A stretch of 64,000 nucleotides of DNA from Bubalus kerabau (lineage: Eukaryota; Chordata; Mammalia; Artiodactyla; Bovidae): the NCBI RefSeq assembly GCF_029407905.1, contig NC_073637.1:53878501-53942500 (forward strand), read 5' to 3'. Made by a program: the position numbers and the translations under genes. Below the pieces are notes generated by a model that worked only from the letters and a program-made list of their open reading frames with translations, was not told the origin of the DNA and made no database searches. Positions 33,337 through 44,610 of the stretch are shown one piece after another. Numbering within the stretch: the first letter of the stretch is position 1; every line of letters begins with the position of its first letter.

Positions 33337-34650
33337 GACAATATAAAAAAAAAAAAAAAAAACTCCTGGAGGAATAATAGTGATGAAATGCCTACACTGT
33401 TTATGCATCTTCTCATGTCCATAGTATTCTGGAGAAATTAATTAAGCCTCACAGCACCCCTCTAAGGTGTTTCTATTATCTGGACTTTTACATGTACAAA
33501 TCTCAACATGGACACCTTTTGCCCAAAGTCAAAGAAAAGTGTTAATTTCATATTAGGATTAGCATTTAATTATTATTGTTTAAAGTCAGTATTTTTCCTG
33601 TGTATCTCTCACTGTTCTCTCTCTCAATCTTTTTCATTTCTTTCTCTGAATAAAACTAACATAGTCTCATTATCACATGATGAAAAGTCTTTTCTTAATA
33701 TATTTACAAAAGTAGTAAATACATATATTCTAAGAATGTTTAATTCAATAACATTGTAATTTACAAATCAATTACCATTTTATTCCTTTCTCTAGTTTTA
33801 CTTATTAAAAGTGTTCAACATTATTTTTGCATTACTAAAATGCATCCTTAATTTAATTGTGTGGTCTATATTTAAAAATACTAATGGCAGTATTCATTAT
33901 TAAGGTTTTATTGATATTAATGGATACTTCTTTATGAAAGGCCACTTCAGGTTTACTTAAAAAATAACTAACAGCACTTTGTGAAAAGCTACATATTCAA
34001 ATTCAAACATATTTAGCTAAAATATAAATAGAAAAAATATTTCAAATTGTGAAATAAAGTATGCATCAATCTAATGACCTATTTAATTTGGAGTGGCACA
34101 ATTACCTCTTCTTTTAAAAAAATTTATTTTGTAATAAAAAATTATATTTTTGCTGAATAGGGGGAAGGATGGTCATATATTGTTTGAGGAAGAACCATTA
34201 TTATTTTATTAGGACATAATATTGTTTGTTCCATAGTAGGGAAGTGGAGTCCTCCTTCTTGAAGGCTAGTTAATGACACTGAAGATCTCAAACACGTTTT
34301 TAACTGATAAAGGATAAAATAAAAATTATCAGATATTTTAGAAATGCATATTGAAAGGAATACAATCCTTTACTTGATCAAGTGTGAGTTAAGATAAAAT
34401 ATATTTTCTTTTAATATGCAGTTAGTTTATTGTAAGATAAAAAATTGAAAGTTCTTACTAACCACATATAAGGTTATATCAACAAGTTTTAATATCTTTT
34501 GATGGCCAAACCTTACAGAGTTAATCTTTGCTATCCTAAGTAAAGATTGAATTAAAATAATTTGTGAAAATTATTGCTTTATATACAGACCTTCTAAAGT
34601 AAATCTATTGGGACAATATCTATTCTTGGTTAATGTCATCCCAAATTAAT
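33337..34650. other. Unique AT-rich sequence
   Basis: No repeat or gene recognised apart from the A run beside the SINE. Short frames at 33508-33759 are Ser/Leu/Phe-rich and uninformative. Confidence 0.5.
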
Positions 34651-34659
34651 CTGATTGAA

Positions 34660-34791
34660 AGAAGAAAGAAAGTGAAGTAGCTCAGTCGTGTCTGACTCTT
34701 TATGACCACATAGACTGTGGCTGCCCACCAGACTTCTCTGTCCATGCGATTTTCCAGGCAAGAATTCTGGAGTGGGTTGCCATTTCCTTCT
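34660..34791 (-). mobile_element. Bov-A monomer (single BovB-derived unit)
   Basis: Only one body unit is present ('gaagtagctcagtcgtgtct' to 'gttgccatttccttctc'), without the tRNA-like head and without a second monomer. A 9-bp repeat with one mismatch, ctgattgaa (34651-34659) and ctaattgaa (34792-34800), flanks it. It seems to have integrated as a monomer or as a strongly 5'-truncated dimer. Confidence 0.82.
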
Positions 34792-34940
34792 CTAATTGAA
34801 TAAGTACACAAATGGAAAAGGAACAAAATCATTAAAATTAGTGAAAACTAGCCACTATCATTATATAACTTCCCCACTCCCTTTCCATCTTAGTTAAGAG
34901 GGAGAATTTAGCCGGCTTTGAGGCTCTCTCTGTGTTAAAA

Positions 34941-35235
34941 TGGGCTTCCCTGATAGCTCAGCTGATAAAGAATTTGCCTGCAATTCAGGAGACCCCGGTT
35001 CCATTCCTGGGTTGGGAAGATCCACTGAAGAAGGGATGGGCTACCCAAAATCCAGCTGCAATGAGGGACACCTGGGTTTGATCCCTGGGTTGGGAAGATT
35101 CCCCTGGAGAAGGAAAGGGCTACTCACTCCAGTATTCTTGCCTGGAGAATCCCATGGACAGAGGAGGAGCCTGGCAGTCTACTGTCCATGGTGTCATCAG
35201 AGTCAGATAGGACTTAGCAACGTTCACTTTCACTT
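34941..35235 (+). mobile_element. Bov-tA SINE with internally duplicated tRNA-like half
   Basis: The head 'gggcttccctgatagctcag' leads into a first B-box segment (near 34995, 'cggttccattcctgggttgg'). After about 75 bp a second, similar segment follows (near 35070, 'gggtttgatccctgggttgg'), then one normal body. Length is about 295 bp against the usual 210-220. The whole unit is flanked by a perfect 11-bp duplication, tctgtgttaaa (34929-34939 and 35236-35246). The variant therefore integrated as one piece or was duplicated afterwards. Confidence 0.9.
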
Positions 35236-35246
35236 TCTGTGTTAAA

Positions 35247-35929
35247 TTAGTTTCTGCTAATACAGCTTTATATTCTGCATCATAATAACAAAAGAATAAT
35301 GAATCAATCCTCTCATATTTCTGTTGCAGTTATGAATTCAAGAAGTTAGCTGAAACATCAATGCCACCTGATAAAAGATGAGCAGTATTTCTATTGTTTC
35401 TCCTAATGTTATCACTCCACAAAAAAAAAAAAATCTGTGAGATTAATCTACATGACTAGACTTCCTCTGCACTGACCATGAGTCAGAATTATAGTGGTAT
35501 TGGCTAAAAGACAAGAAAACATCCCAAATGCATTCATGCTTGTCTTGTGAATTAATATCTGTGACATCATGGACAAGATCTAAACACATTTTCAAGACAT
35601 AGTCCTATTAGTTCTTGAAAAGCACTGACTCCTACTCTTGATATCTATTAATATCGTTCAAGATTGACAATTTTCTTTCAATTATCTGACTTGTGAATTT
35701 ACTTTATATTATGTAACTACCTTTAATTTTGATAATTTAATTCATCTCAATGAACAAATGCTCATTGAGCATATTACTGCAAATTGTTACCTGAGAAAAT
35801 AAGGCAGGTATATTTTTCTAAAACAAAAATCCCTAGTGAAGGTGGCTTAACAAGCTATGAGAAAAGCTGTGGCAAATGCAATAAGGATTGGAATTTTATA
35901 TTACCTTGGTTAACCAGCAACAAGAAAAC
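35247..35929. other. Unique AT-rich sequence
   Basis: A 13-A run lies near 35420. A 68-codon frame at 35784-35990 has no recognisable feature. Confidence 0.5.
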
Positions 35930-36350
35930 AACTTATTTTTTTCTTTTACCAGAAAAATGGGTTTATTTGCAAAGAATTACAATTTGGTAAACCAAAGGCA
36001 AGCATCAGGTAAGTCTGATAAAACAAAGTAGAGGAAGCTCTTTTACAGAGAAGGGTAGATTGTGAGGGACTATTCTAAACAAGTTCACTGGAGAACACTG
36101 AGTTCAAAATACAGTGACTTTTCATTGGCTGAGTTATGACAGCCTCTCATTGGCTGAGCTGCTGCCAGACAAAGATAAAATCTTTTTTCTGCTAGTAGTC
36201 AGATAGTGTCACTGACTGCCAGAGATATAAGGTACATTATCTTCTTGTTGGTATCGGTATTAAATTCTAGTGGTACACATGTGAGAAGTCCCCCTTCTGG
36301 CCTTCCAACTCCATTTTAGTGAGATTTCCTAGTAAGCAGCAGATTATAGA
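35930..36350. mobile_element. Possible solitary retroviral LTR, family unknown
   Basis: Mid-GC stretch, unlike its surroundings, with 'gaagctcttttacagagaag', two closely spaced 'cattggctgag' units at 36124-36166, and 'ttccaactccattttagtga'. The layout recalls an ERV LTR read from its 3' side. CCAAT-type boxes are in complement form. I cannot identify the class, and no gag/pol sequence is present. Confidence 0.38.
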
Positions 36351-37660
36351 AAGTTTTCAAAATCCAGTTGTAGACGTGTACTTGAACAGCTGCAAAATAA
36401 TATTATAACCAGTACAGATTACAAAGATGCATTAACAAAAATGTTTAAAATTTGTCAAAAATGTTCTTCGGTAAGTATTGTTATTCTTAATTTGTAAGTC
36501 TTCAATGGTAAGTGCTATCTAACACATAAACTCATGCTGATGGAAGATGAAGCATTAGCTATAGGAAACTAAAATTTGTATTCATATAATCCAATACAGA
36601 TGTAGAATTCATAATAGAGCACAACTTTCTGACAAATATCCTGTGCTATTTTACGTCATGCCCATTGTATGACTTTTCTCAGTGGCTTATTATTTTTTTT
36701 TTTTGGCTGTCATCTGTAAATGCAGTCATGATAGAAATTCAGTAACTCAGGAGAACTTGAAGCACTTACTTCACTTTTAGAATAAATTAATCCTCTTTAA
36801 ATGAGATGACCAGTGACACTTATGTGGCAATCCAAGACAGTAATATCAGGTCTCTGTAATAAGTACATTCTATTTCATGTCACAAAGAAAAATAATAATG
36901 CTACCCCAATGAGATTAATTCAAATACAGGGGTTTATTTACTTATTTATTTATTTATCCCTGAACAGCTAAATGATTAAGGGGTCAGATAAACTTTGATT
37001 TGGTGTTTGAGTTTCTGAATAGAAGTTGCTCCTCTCCCTTTGTTCCTTGTTTTCATTTCCTTGGTGTCACCTCCATCCTTAGATATTTTTACCCTTGTAG
37101 TTTTAAGAGCATTGCCAGCAGTTTCCTGTGCTAAGCCTGTCCAGATTTATTTCCAGTGGGAAATAACACACTCATTTTCTCAGTTCAAAGAAAAACTCTT
37201 GATTTAGCTTGTTTACTTAACTTGTGGCGTGAGCCCATCACTGAACATGACAAAGTTAACAGTACTGATTTGATTTAGTCCTATTAGGAAGTCCACATCT
37301 AGATTTAGGGGGCGAGGAATGAAGTGCAGTCAGCTTTACTTAAATACTATGAACAAGTTGATAAGAGCTGATTTTCCCATATCAACATCAGAATATCTTT
37401 AAAAAAAAAAAATCCTGGGGCAAATAATGCTAAGGAGATTTTTAGAAAAGCCAAAATAAGAACAAATATCTATTCCACCTTTCTTTATAATATCCACTGA
37501 AAAATCAAACTTCAGAACGTATAATTCTCAAACCACTATAAACTCTATAATTAAATGTGTATTACAAACCTAAATGAAGATGACCCATATTAAACTCTTA
37601 ATATTTCATTTCCTTTGCTTCCTCTCAACCATCTTTTGTCATCATGCTGCTTCTTCAATC
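36351..37660. other. Unique AT-rich sequence
   Basis: (TTTA)n patch at 36934-36957; T run near 36690; A run near 37401. Nothing else recognised. Confidence 0.5.
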
Positions 37661-37666
37661 ACATGC

Positions 37667-37940
37667 TGCTACTGCTGCTAAGTCGCGTCAATCGTGTCCG
37701 ACTCTGTGCAACCCCATAGAGGGCAGCCCACCAGGCTCCTCCGTCCCTGGGATTTTCCAGGCAAGAATACTGGAGTGGGTTTCCATTTCTTTCTCCAGTG
37801 CATGAAAGTGAAAAATGAAAGTGAAGTCACTCATTCATGTCCGACTCCTTGTGACCCCATGGACTGTAGCCCACCAGGCTCTTCCGTCCGTGGGATTTCC
37901 CAGGCAAGAGTACTGGAGTGGGTTGCCATTGCCTTCTCCG
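37667..37940 (-). mobile_element. BOV-A2 SINE, full-length dimer
   Basis: Plus strand starts with the complement of the (AGC)n tail ('gctgctactgctgctaagtc'), then both monomers separated by 'gaaagtgaaaaatgaaagtg', ending 'gttgccattgccttctcc'. CpGs partly kept. Confidence 0.95.
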
Positions 37941-38229
37941 ATTACATAGGAAATTATATTATTTCTTATCCCACTAATTATATTTCTTGTGGCATTTCTA
38001 CTGCAATGACCCTATTTCCTCCTTTCTAGTTTTCTTATTTTAACACTTCAGAAGAAGTAAAATCACAGTTTGTTGAGAAATCCAATTTATTTCCCTATGA
38101 TTCTTTTACTATTCATCATCACTCTCTCATTTTTTGTTTTCATTTTTGATTCCAGTTTAGTCCTTTTTTATAACTAATTTCTTGAGGACGCCATTAAATT
38201 GCCTTCTTTACTTCTCATTCATTCTATAG

Positions 38230-38440
38230 TGGGCTTCCCTGGTGACTCAATGGTAAAGAATCTGCCTGTCAATGCAGGAAATGCGGGTTCAATCTGTGGG
38301 TTGGGAAGAGCCCCAGGGAAGAAAATGGCAGCCCACTCCAGTATTCTGGCCTGGGAAATCCCATGGACAGAGGAGTCTGGTGGGCTAGTCCATTAGGTCA
38401 CAAAAGAGTTGAACATGCCATGACTTAGAGACTAAATAGC
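38230..38440 (+). mobile_element. Bov-tA SINE
   Basis: Head 'gtgggcttccctggtgactc', B box region 'gggttcaatctgtgggttgg', body, end 'gacttagagactaaatagca'. Full length. Confidence 0.93.
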
Positions 38441-38599
38441 AACAATAATTTTGTAGTATCATATTCACCTAGAAACATTCCAGTCATGGTTGAAAGCAAA
38501 TATCCTCTTTCCCAACAACGTGACCAAGTAAATGTATTGCATATTCATAACTATGCAACCCAAACGTTAATTTAATATTATAGCATGATGCATTTCACT

Positions 38600-39075
38600 T
38601 GTATATTAGTTTATTTTGGACACAAGTTTCCTAGTGTGACAAATTGCCACAAATTTGGTGGCTTAAAAGAATACAGATTTATTCACTCGGTTCTGGTGGC
38701 AAAAAGTCTGAAATCTAGAAGGGCTATACTACCTTCAGGGGCTTTATAAAGAGGATACTCTGTCCCTTCTCTCATTCAGCTTCTATTGACTGCTGCAGAT
38801 TGTCTAAACTATGGCCACCTCACTTCACATTCTGCCTTCATCTTCACATTGCTTTCTCATGTGTGTGTCTTATTTCCCATTGCCTCTATCTTACAGGGAC
38901 ACTTATGGTGTCATGTAGGACCCACCCAGATAATCTTCTCAAAGTCTTTAATTTAATTATGACTGCATATATATACTCTTCCCAAATAAGGTATTGATTA
39001 CAAGTTCCAAAGATTTGGATAGCTTTTTTTGGGGGGGGGGGGTGGTGAGAGATTTGGGGGTCCTACCACAAATAA
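38600..39075 (-). mobile_element. MLT1-like ERVL-MaLR LTR, antisense
   Basis: Complement of the MaLR LTR 3' part: 'gtgacaaattgccacaaatt', 'ggtggcttaaaagaatacag', 'cttctattgactgctgcaga', 'gtaggacccacccagataat', 'cttcccaaataaggtattga'. A 12-G run sits at 39031-39042. Ancient solitary LTR; no coding sequence. Confidence 0.7.
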
Positions 39076-39182
39076 GTTCTTTCATTCTAGCTCCCTAAGA
39101 CCACTGTTTTATAACTAAAGTTTCAGATTCCTCACATGCATTCTTCAACCTCCAAATACCATTTGATAATCTAATTTGTGGG

Positions 39183-39360
39183 GAAAGATTGAAGGCTAAA
39201 GGAGAAAGGGGAGACAGAAGGTGAGATGGTTAAATAGCATCATGGACTCAATGGACATGAATTTGAGCAAACTCTGGGAGATAGTGAAGGACAGAGGAGC
39301 CTGGCATGCTGCGATCCATGGGGTTGCAAAGAGTTGGACATGACTTAGTGATGGAACAAC
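39183..39360 (+). mobile_element. BovB LINE 3' end, older type
   Basis: 'gggaaagattgaaggctaaa' (older marker) through 'gttgcaaagagttggacatg' and 'gatggaacaacaacaat'. About 180 bp of the ORF2 end and tail. No younger insertion in it. Confidence 0.88.
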
Positions 39361-39886
39361 AACAATCTAATCTCATATGCACTTAGAAGCAGTTAATCAC
39401 AAACAGTTATTCAGAAACTAGAAGCAGTTAGTCAGAAACAGCTTCCTGACACCTTATCTACTCTCTCATCTCTCATTCCTGTGAAGTGAATGAATTTTTT
39501 AAAAAAAAAAAATTCCCAAGTCCCAGGTTAAAGGCTGGTTAGTGCCTGTTCTTGTGCTCTGGATCCCTTGCCTTCCCACCTTCCCAGTTCTGTACTCTTA
39601 GTAACTGTTAGCAGGAATATAATTTGACCAAATAAGTAAACAAATGTATTTTGCCAATACAACAGAGAAACCAAATTTTTCATAACTTTTAGCTCTGTAC
39701 TTTACTTCTAAGAATCTGTCCAGCAGAAATATTCAGTTTTGCAAAAATAAATATATGAACCTATTCTTCAAAACATTATTTATACTGTATAAAAAACAAA
39801 CATCTAAATGCCCTCAGTTTGGAAATATTTAATAATTAAATATAGATGAAGGGCAATTTTAAAAAGTATCAGGAGATTTCGTACAT
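39361..39886. other. Unique sequence
   Basis: An 11-A run near 39502. No repeat recognised. Confidence 0.5.
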
Positions 39887-39899
39887 ATAAACGTGGATG

Positions 39900-40163
39900 C
39901 TACTGCTTAGTCACTTCAGTTGTGTCCGAACTCTGTGCGACCCCAGAGATGGCAGCCCACCAGGCTCCCCCGTCCCTGGGATTCTCCAGGCAAGAACACT
40001 GGAGTGGGTTGCCATTTCCTTCTCCAGTGCGTGAAAAGTGAAAGTGAAGTCGCTCAGTCGTGTCCGACTCTTAGCGACCCCACGGACTGCAGCCTTTCAG
40101 GCTCCTCGGTCCATGGGATTTTCCAGGCAAGAGTACTGGAGTGCGGTGCCATTGCCTTCTCCG
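39900..40163 (-). mobile_element. BOV-A2 SINE, full-length dimer
   Basis: Two monomers in minus orientation ('agtcacttcagttgtgtccg' and 'gaagtcgctcagtcgtgtcc'). Target duplication of 13 bp with one mismatch: ataaacgtggatg (39887-39899) and ataaacatggatg (40164-40176). CpG-rich, so recent. Confidence 0.96.
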
Positions 40164-40176
40164 ATAAACATGGATG

Positions 40177-41907
40177 AATGTTCATAATTTTGTAAAGAAT
40201 CAAACAAGTAGCAATAGCTTCTTATAGCATGATATCATTCCTGTTCCAAACAAAAGGAAAACAAAAAAATTATATATATACACATAGGGCAGTATCTGAA
40301 GGAGTTAAACAGTGTTTATAGTGCTCATTCATACTGAACGGAAATGTAAAATGGGTTTGACTGTGGACATACCTGTTTTCTTTCATTTTTAACTATGAAC
40401 TCCCATTGACTGATATATATGTATTGTATTTTAATTTTTGTTATTTTTAATTATTATAAACAGAAATACATCCAACTCAAATAGTCTTTGTTCACTATTT
40501 TGGAACTTTATAGTATCTCTTTTTCACTGTTCAATTTCCAAAGTCATTCATCTAATAAATTCACTTTTACTGTTTGGTTGTCATAATCAGTTTATTGTCT
40601 TGAGAGCACTTTATCTAATCTTAATGGAGGGGAATTAGGACTGAAGCTAACAAAATTTAATGCTTCCAAATGATCTGCATTTTCTATCCCATGACTGTGC
40701 CAATTAACTGTAGTGTTAATGCCTTTTGCCTTTTTCATGATAAATAACAGGAAAATACTTGTCAGAAAAGGAAATTAGCACTGCACCAGATAATTATAAG
40801 TTGATGCCAACACAAAAGTTTACGGTCTGAAAAATATGACAAATCAGATTCTCAATACTAAGATTTAATTATCTGACTTTTTAAATATCACTTTTATAGT
40901 TAATGAAATGACTTCACATATAGTGAACCCACATTTTAAACATTTAAAAATATCGTTTAGAATCCAATTGTATTTCACCGTCACATTTCCTTTTGAATAA
41001 GATTTTACTTTCAGAAAAGTAATATATCAATAAGATAGGTTAATGTTATAGAATCAATCCTAGATCTTAAAAATCATATGTTGTAAAATAATTGATCATA
41101 TACAGTGCTGTTAGTGTAAAAATGGAAATGATTACATTTTCACTCTATCATTTTTAATTATATATTGGCTGATGGTAAGAATTTTTAAAAAGCCGATTTT
41201 CAAAGTAGGGAAGAAAATTATGCCATTTCTACTGAAGTCATGCAGAATCTTGAAGCAGTATATACCCCTCTCCAGGAATAGTCCTTGGAGTTTAAATGCT
41301 CAATCATCCCCTTTGTTCATTTAATTCAATAGAAAATATCTTGTTCACATGCTAAACAGATTTGGAAAGAAGCCACAGAAGATTATGATTACTCAATAAA
41401 AGAGAGCCTTTGTGTTTATGTTACTTAGCTCATAATCTCATATCTGTAGCACTACAACCAATTATTTATATTCAGTTGGTGGAAAATCAGATGCAGTCCA
41501 CAATGTATCTCTGACAAATTGTTTCTGGGGATTTTATATACAGCTCTAATACAGTATATGAAAAACTCACTGTGAATAAAATGGTTCTTCAAAGTAATTA
41601 TATATTTTTATAGTTTTGGCATGGATTCAGTATATATTTTGAATTAAGAAAACTACAGATTGAACAGCATGTGAGACTTCTTAATAATATCTGTATCATT
41701 TTAATTTGGAAATACTACCTGAAGAACAATGCCAAACCAATTAGTCTAAGTAGTGCAGCCATTTTATTTCTTTATTGGGTCATAACTAAAGTTAAGGAAT
41801 AAAGTGAGTTTTAATCAGCCATTTTCTCTTGAATTTTATCTTCATTTGTTCTTGTCTGTATCCATTTGATGTAGCATAATTTTGTTGCCTAGTGTTGTTA
41901 GTTAAGT
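40177..41907. other. Unique AT-rich sequence
   Basis: The longest stretch in the window with no repeat that I can name, about 1.7 kb. Very AT-rich. No long open frame (66 codons at most). Confidence 0.5.
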
Positions 41908-41917
41908 ATTAAAGTTA

Positions 41918-42125
41918 TGAAGTGAAGTCGCTCAGTCATGTCCGACTCTTTGAGACCCCATGGACTGTAGCCTACCAGGCTTCTCAGACCATGGGATTTT
42001 CCAGGCAAGAGTACTGGAGTGGGTTGCCATTTCCTTCTCCAGGGGATCTTCCTAACCCAGGGCTCGAACCCAGGTCTCCCGCATTGTAGGCAGACGCTTT
42101 ACCCTCTGAGTCACCAGGGAAGCCC
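41918..42125 (-). mobile_element. Bov-tA SINE with 10-bp target duplication
   Basis: Complement of body and head ('gaagtcgctcagtcatgtcc', 'cccagggctcgaacccaggt', 'gagtcaccagggaagccc'). Perfect duplication attaaagtta at 41908-41917 and 42126-42135. The B box complement 'gggctcgaaccc' is well kept. Confidence 0.95.
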
Positions 42126-42273
42126 ATTAAAGTTACATCACATATCAATTATCAAATCATGCTTCTCTCTGTATCTTCAGCTTTTAGTTAACATGAGGGA
42201 TCTATAATGTTTGAATTATCTTCCATTGCTTTATTGTCTTATCTATGCAAATAAATGTACGAGATAAAGGAGA

Positions 42274-42444
42274 TTTCAAAATAGTAAAGATTAAAATCCT
42301 GCTGGTTGGATAAGCAATGCTTCCTCTTCCAAAACACAACATGAATCTAAACTCCACAGCAAATCAATTAGGTTCAGGTTGTGTTTTGGAAGAGGAAGCA
42401 TTGCTTACCCAACCAGCAAGATTTTAGTCTTTATTATTTTGAAA
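42274..42444. repeat. Foldback: 72-bp inverted repeat with 27-nt loop
   Basis: Left arm 42274-42345 and right arm 42373-42444 are reverse complements at 67 of 72 positions. The core of 'gcaatgcttcctcttccaaa' and its complement is uninterrupted. The loop is 42346-42372. The arms are not a SINE, LINE or LTR that I recognise; they look like local unique DNA copied in reverse. The right arm ends exactly where the L1 3' end begins, which suggests that the duplication arose during that L1 insertion. Confidence 0.92.
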
Positions 42445-42690
42445 CCCATCATGTATGAAATGAGTTGCCAGTCCAGGTTCGATGCACAATACTGGATGCT
42501 TGGGGCTAATGCACTGGGACGACCCAAAGGGATGGTATGGGGAGGGAGGAGGGAGGAGGGTTCAGGATGGGGAACACATGTATACCTGTGGCGGATTCAT
42601 TTTGATATTTGGCAAAACTAATATAATTTTGTAAAGTTTAAAAATAAAATAAAATTTAAAAAAATAAAAAATAAAATAAAAAAAAAGAAA
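42445..42690 (+). mobile_element. L1 3' UTR end, ruminant type
   Basis: 'atgtatgaaatgagttgcca', 'gatgcttggggctaatgcac', 'ggcggattcattttgatatt', 'ggcaaaactaatataatttt', then a long A-rich tail (42638-42690). 5' truncated, same subfamily as 6361-6625. No clean target duplication: on the left it meets the foldback, on the right a beheaded SINE. Confidence 0.9.
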
Positions 42691-42880
42691 GAAACAGCCT
42701 ACCAATGCCAGAGATTGGAGTTTGATCCTTGGGTTGAAAGATCCCCTGGAGAAGGAAATGGCAACATGTTCCAGTATTCTTGCCTGGGAAATCCCACAGA
42801 CAGAGGATCCTGGTGGGCTACAGTTCCTGGGGTCACAAAAAAGTCAGGAACATGACTGAGCAACTAAATAACATACTGTA
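42691..42880 (+). mobile_element. Bov-tA SINE, head missing
   Basis: Starts inside the tRNA-like half ('cagcctaccaatgccagaga'), B box region 'gagtttgatccttgggttg', then a full body ending 'catgactgagcaactaaata'. The first ~25 bp of the head are absent at the junction with the L1 A-tail. Confidence 0.9.
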
Positions 42881-42962
42881 CACATGCACAAGGCACTCTA
42901 CTCAGTGTTACACTTACAAAGTTAAGCAACACTGTCTTTATAACTTATCCAACTACCTCCCT

Positions 42963-43258
42963 ATCTTAGTCTGTTTGGGCTGTTATAACAAAAATATACA
43001 ATGGGGAGTTTATAAACCATAGAAATTTATTCCTCACAGACCTGGAAGCTGCAAAGTCTAAGATCAGGGCACAAAGTAGATGCTTGTGAGAGCCTTTTTT
43101 CTGGGTTGTAAACTGCTGACTTCTATATGTCCTCACATGGGCAGAAAGACAATGCAGCTCTCTGGAGTCTTTTATAAGGAGATTGATACCGTTCCTGAAT
43201 GCTTTGTCCTCATCAGTTAATCACTTCTCAGAGGTTCCTCCTCCTAATACCATCACTT
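42963..43258 (-). mobile_element. MLT1-like LTR, antisense, left part
   Basis: 'atcttagtctgtttgggctg' and 'ttataacaaaaatatacaat' are the complement of the MaLR LTR 3' end. 'tagaaatttattcctcacag', 'gtcctcacatgggcagaaag' and 'cctcctaataccatcac' follow in order. It stops abruptly at the L1 poly-T and resumes after the L1 at 45850. Confidence 0.85.
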
Positions 43259-43647
43259 ATTTTTTTTTTCAATTTTAATCCTAGGATGGATTTTTAATTT
43301 TTCAAATTAATTTTTTGGAATATAGTTGTATTGCAATGTTGTGTTAGTTTCAAGTGTAAAGCAAAGTGAATTCTTCATACATATACATATATCAACTCTT
43401 TCTTAGATTATTTTCCCATTTAAGTCATTTAAGTGTATTGAGCAGAGTTCCCTGTGCTATCCAGTAAGTCCTTATTACTTATCTACTTTATATATAGAAG
43501 TGGGTTTATGCTATTCCCATCTCCCAATTTATCAATCCCCTTCTTATCCCTTGTAACCATAAGTCTGTTTTCTACATCTGTAACCTTATTTCAGTTTTAT
43601 AGGTAAGTTCATCTTTGTCTTTTTAGATTTCACATATAAGCAATACT

Positions 43648-43840
43648 GGGGCTTCCTTGGTGGCTCAGACAGTAAAGAATTTGCCTTCAATGGAGAAAAT
43701 CCAGGTTCAGTCCCTGGGTCAGGAAGATCCCTTGGAAGAGGGTATGGAAACCTACTCCAGTATTCTTACCTGGAGAATTCCATAGACAGAGGAGCCCAGT
43801 AGACTACAGTCCATGGAGCCACAAGTGACCAACACACACA
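43648..43840 (+). mobile_element. Bov-tA SINE inside L1
   Basis: Head 'ggggcttccttggtggctca', B box region 'aggttcagtccctgggtcag', body, then a CA-rich tail ('caacacacacatacacacat'). Full length. Confidence 0.92.
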
Positions 43841-44121
43841 TACACACATAAAGCTATATTATCTGATATTTGTTTTTCTCTATCTGACTTACTTCACTCG
43901 GTATGACAATCTCTAGGTCCATCCATGTTGCTGCAAATGGCATTATTTTTTTCTTTTTTATGGCTGAGTAATGTTCCACTGTATATATGTACCACATCTT
44001 GTTGATCCATTCCTCTGTTGATTAACATTTAGGTCAATTTCATGTTCTGTCTATTGTAAATAGTGCTGCAGTAAATATTAGGATGCATACAACTTTTCAA
44101 ATTATGGTGTTCTTCACATAT

Positions 44122-44185
44122 CCTGGTGGGTTACAATTCATGAAGTTGCAGAGTCAGATGCAACTGAGTGACTAACATTTTCACT
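44122..44185 (+). mobile_element. Bov SINE 3' scrap inside L1
   Basis: 'cctggtgggttacaattcat' and 'gcagagtcagatgcaactga' match the last ~65 bp of a Bov-tA body. The head and most of the body are missing. Confidence 0.75.
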
Positions 44186-44390
44186 TTTTACTTTCCAGAT
44201 ATATGCCCAGAATTGCTAGGTCATATGCTTCCTCTATTCTTAGCTTTTTAAAGAACCTCCGTACTGTTCTCCATTAGTCGCTATACAATATACATTCCCA
44301 TTAACACTGTAGAAGAGTTCCCTTTTCTCCATACCCTCTCCAACATTTGTTGTATGTAGATTTTTTTTTTGATGATGACCAAGGGGCTTC

Positions 44391-44610
44391 CCAGGTGGTG
44401 CTGGTGGTAAAGAATGCACCTGCCAGTGCAGGAGATGTAAGAGACATGGGTTTGATCTCTGGTTTGGGAAGATCCCCCGGGGGAGGGCATGGAAACCCAC
44501 TCCAGTATTCTTGCCTGGAGAATCCCATGGACAGAGGAGCCTGACAAGCTATGGTCCATTAGAGTCACAAAGGGTTGGACATGATTGAAGCGACTCAGCA
44601 GGCATGCATA
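44391..44610 (+). mobile_element. Bov-tA SINE inside L1
   Basis: Head 'ggggcttcccaggtggtgct', B box region 'gggtttgatctctggtttgg', body, end 'gaagcgactcagcaggcatg'. Full length. Confidence 0.93.
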
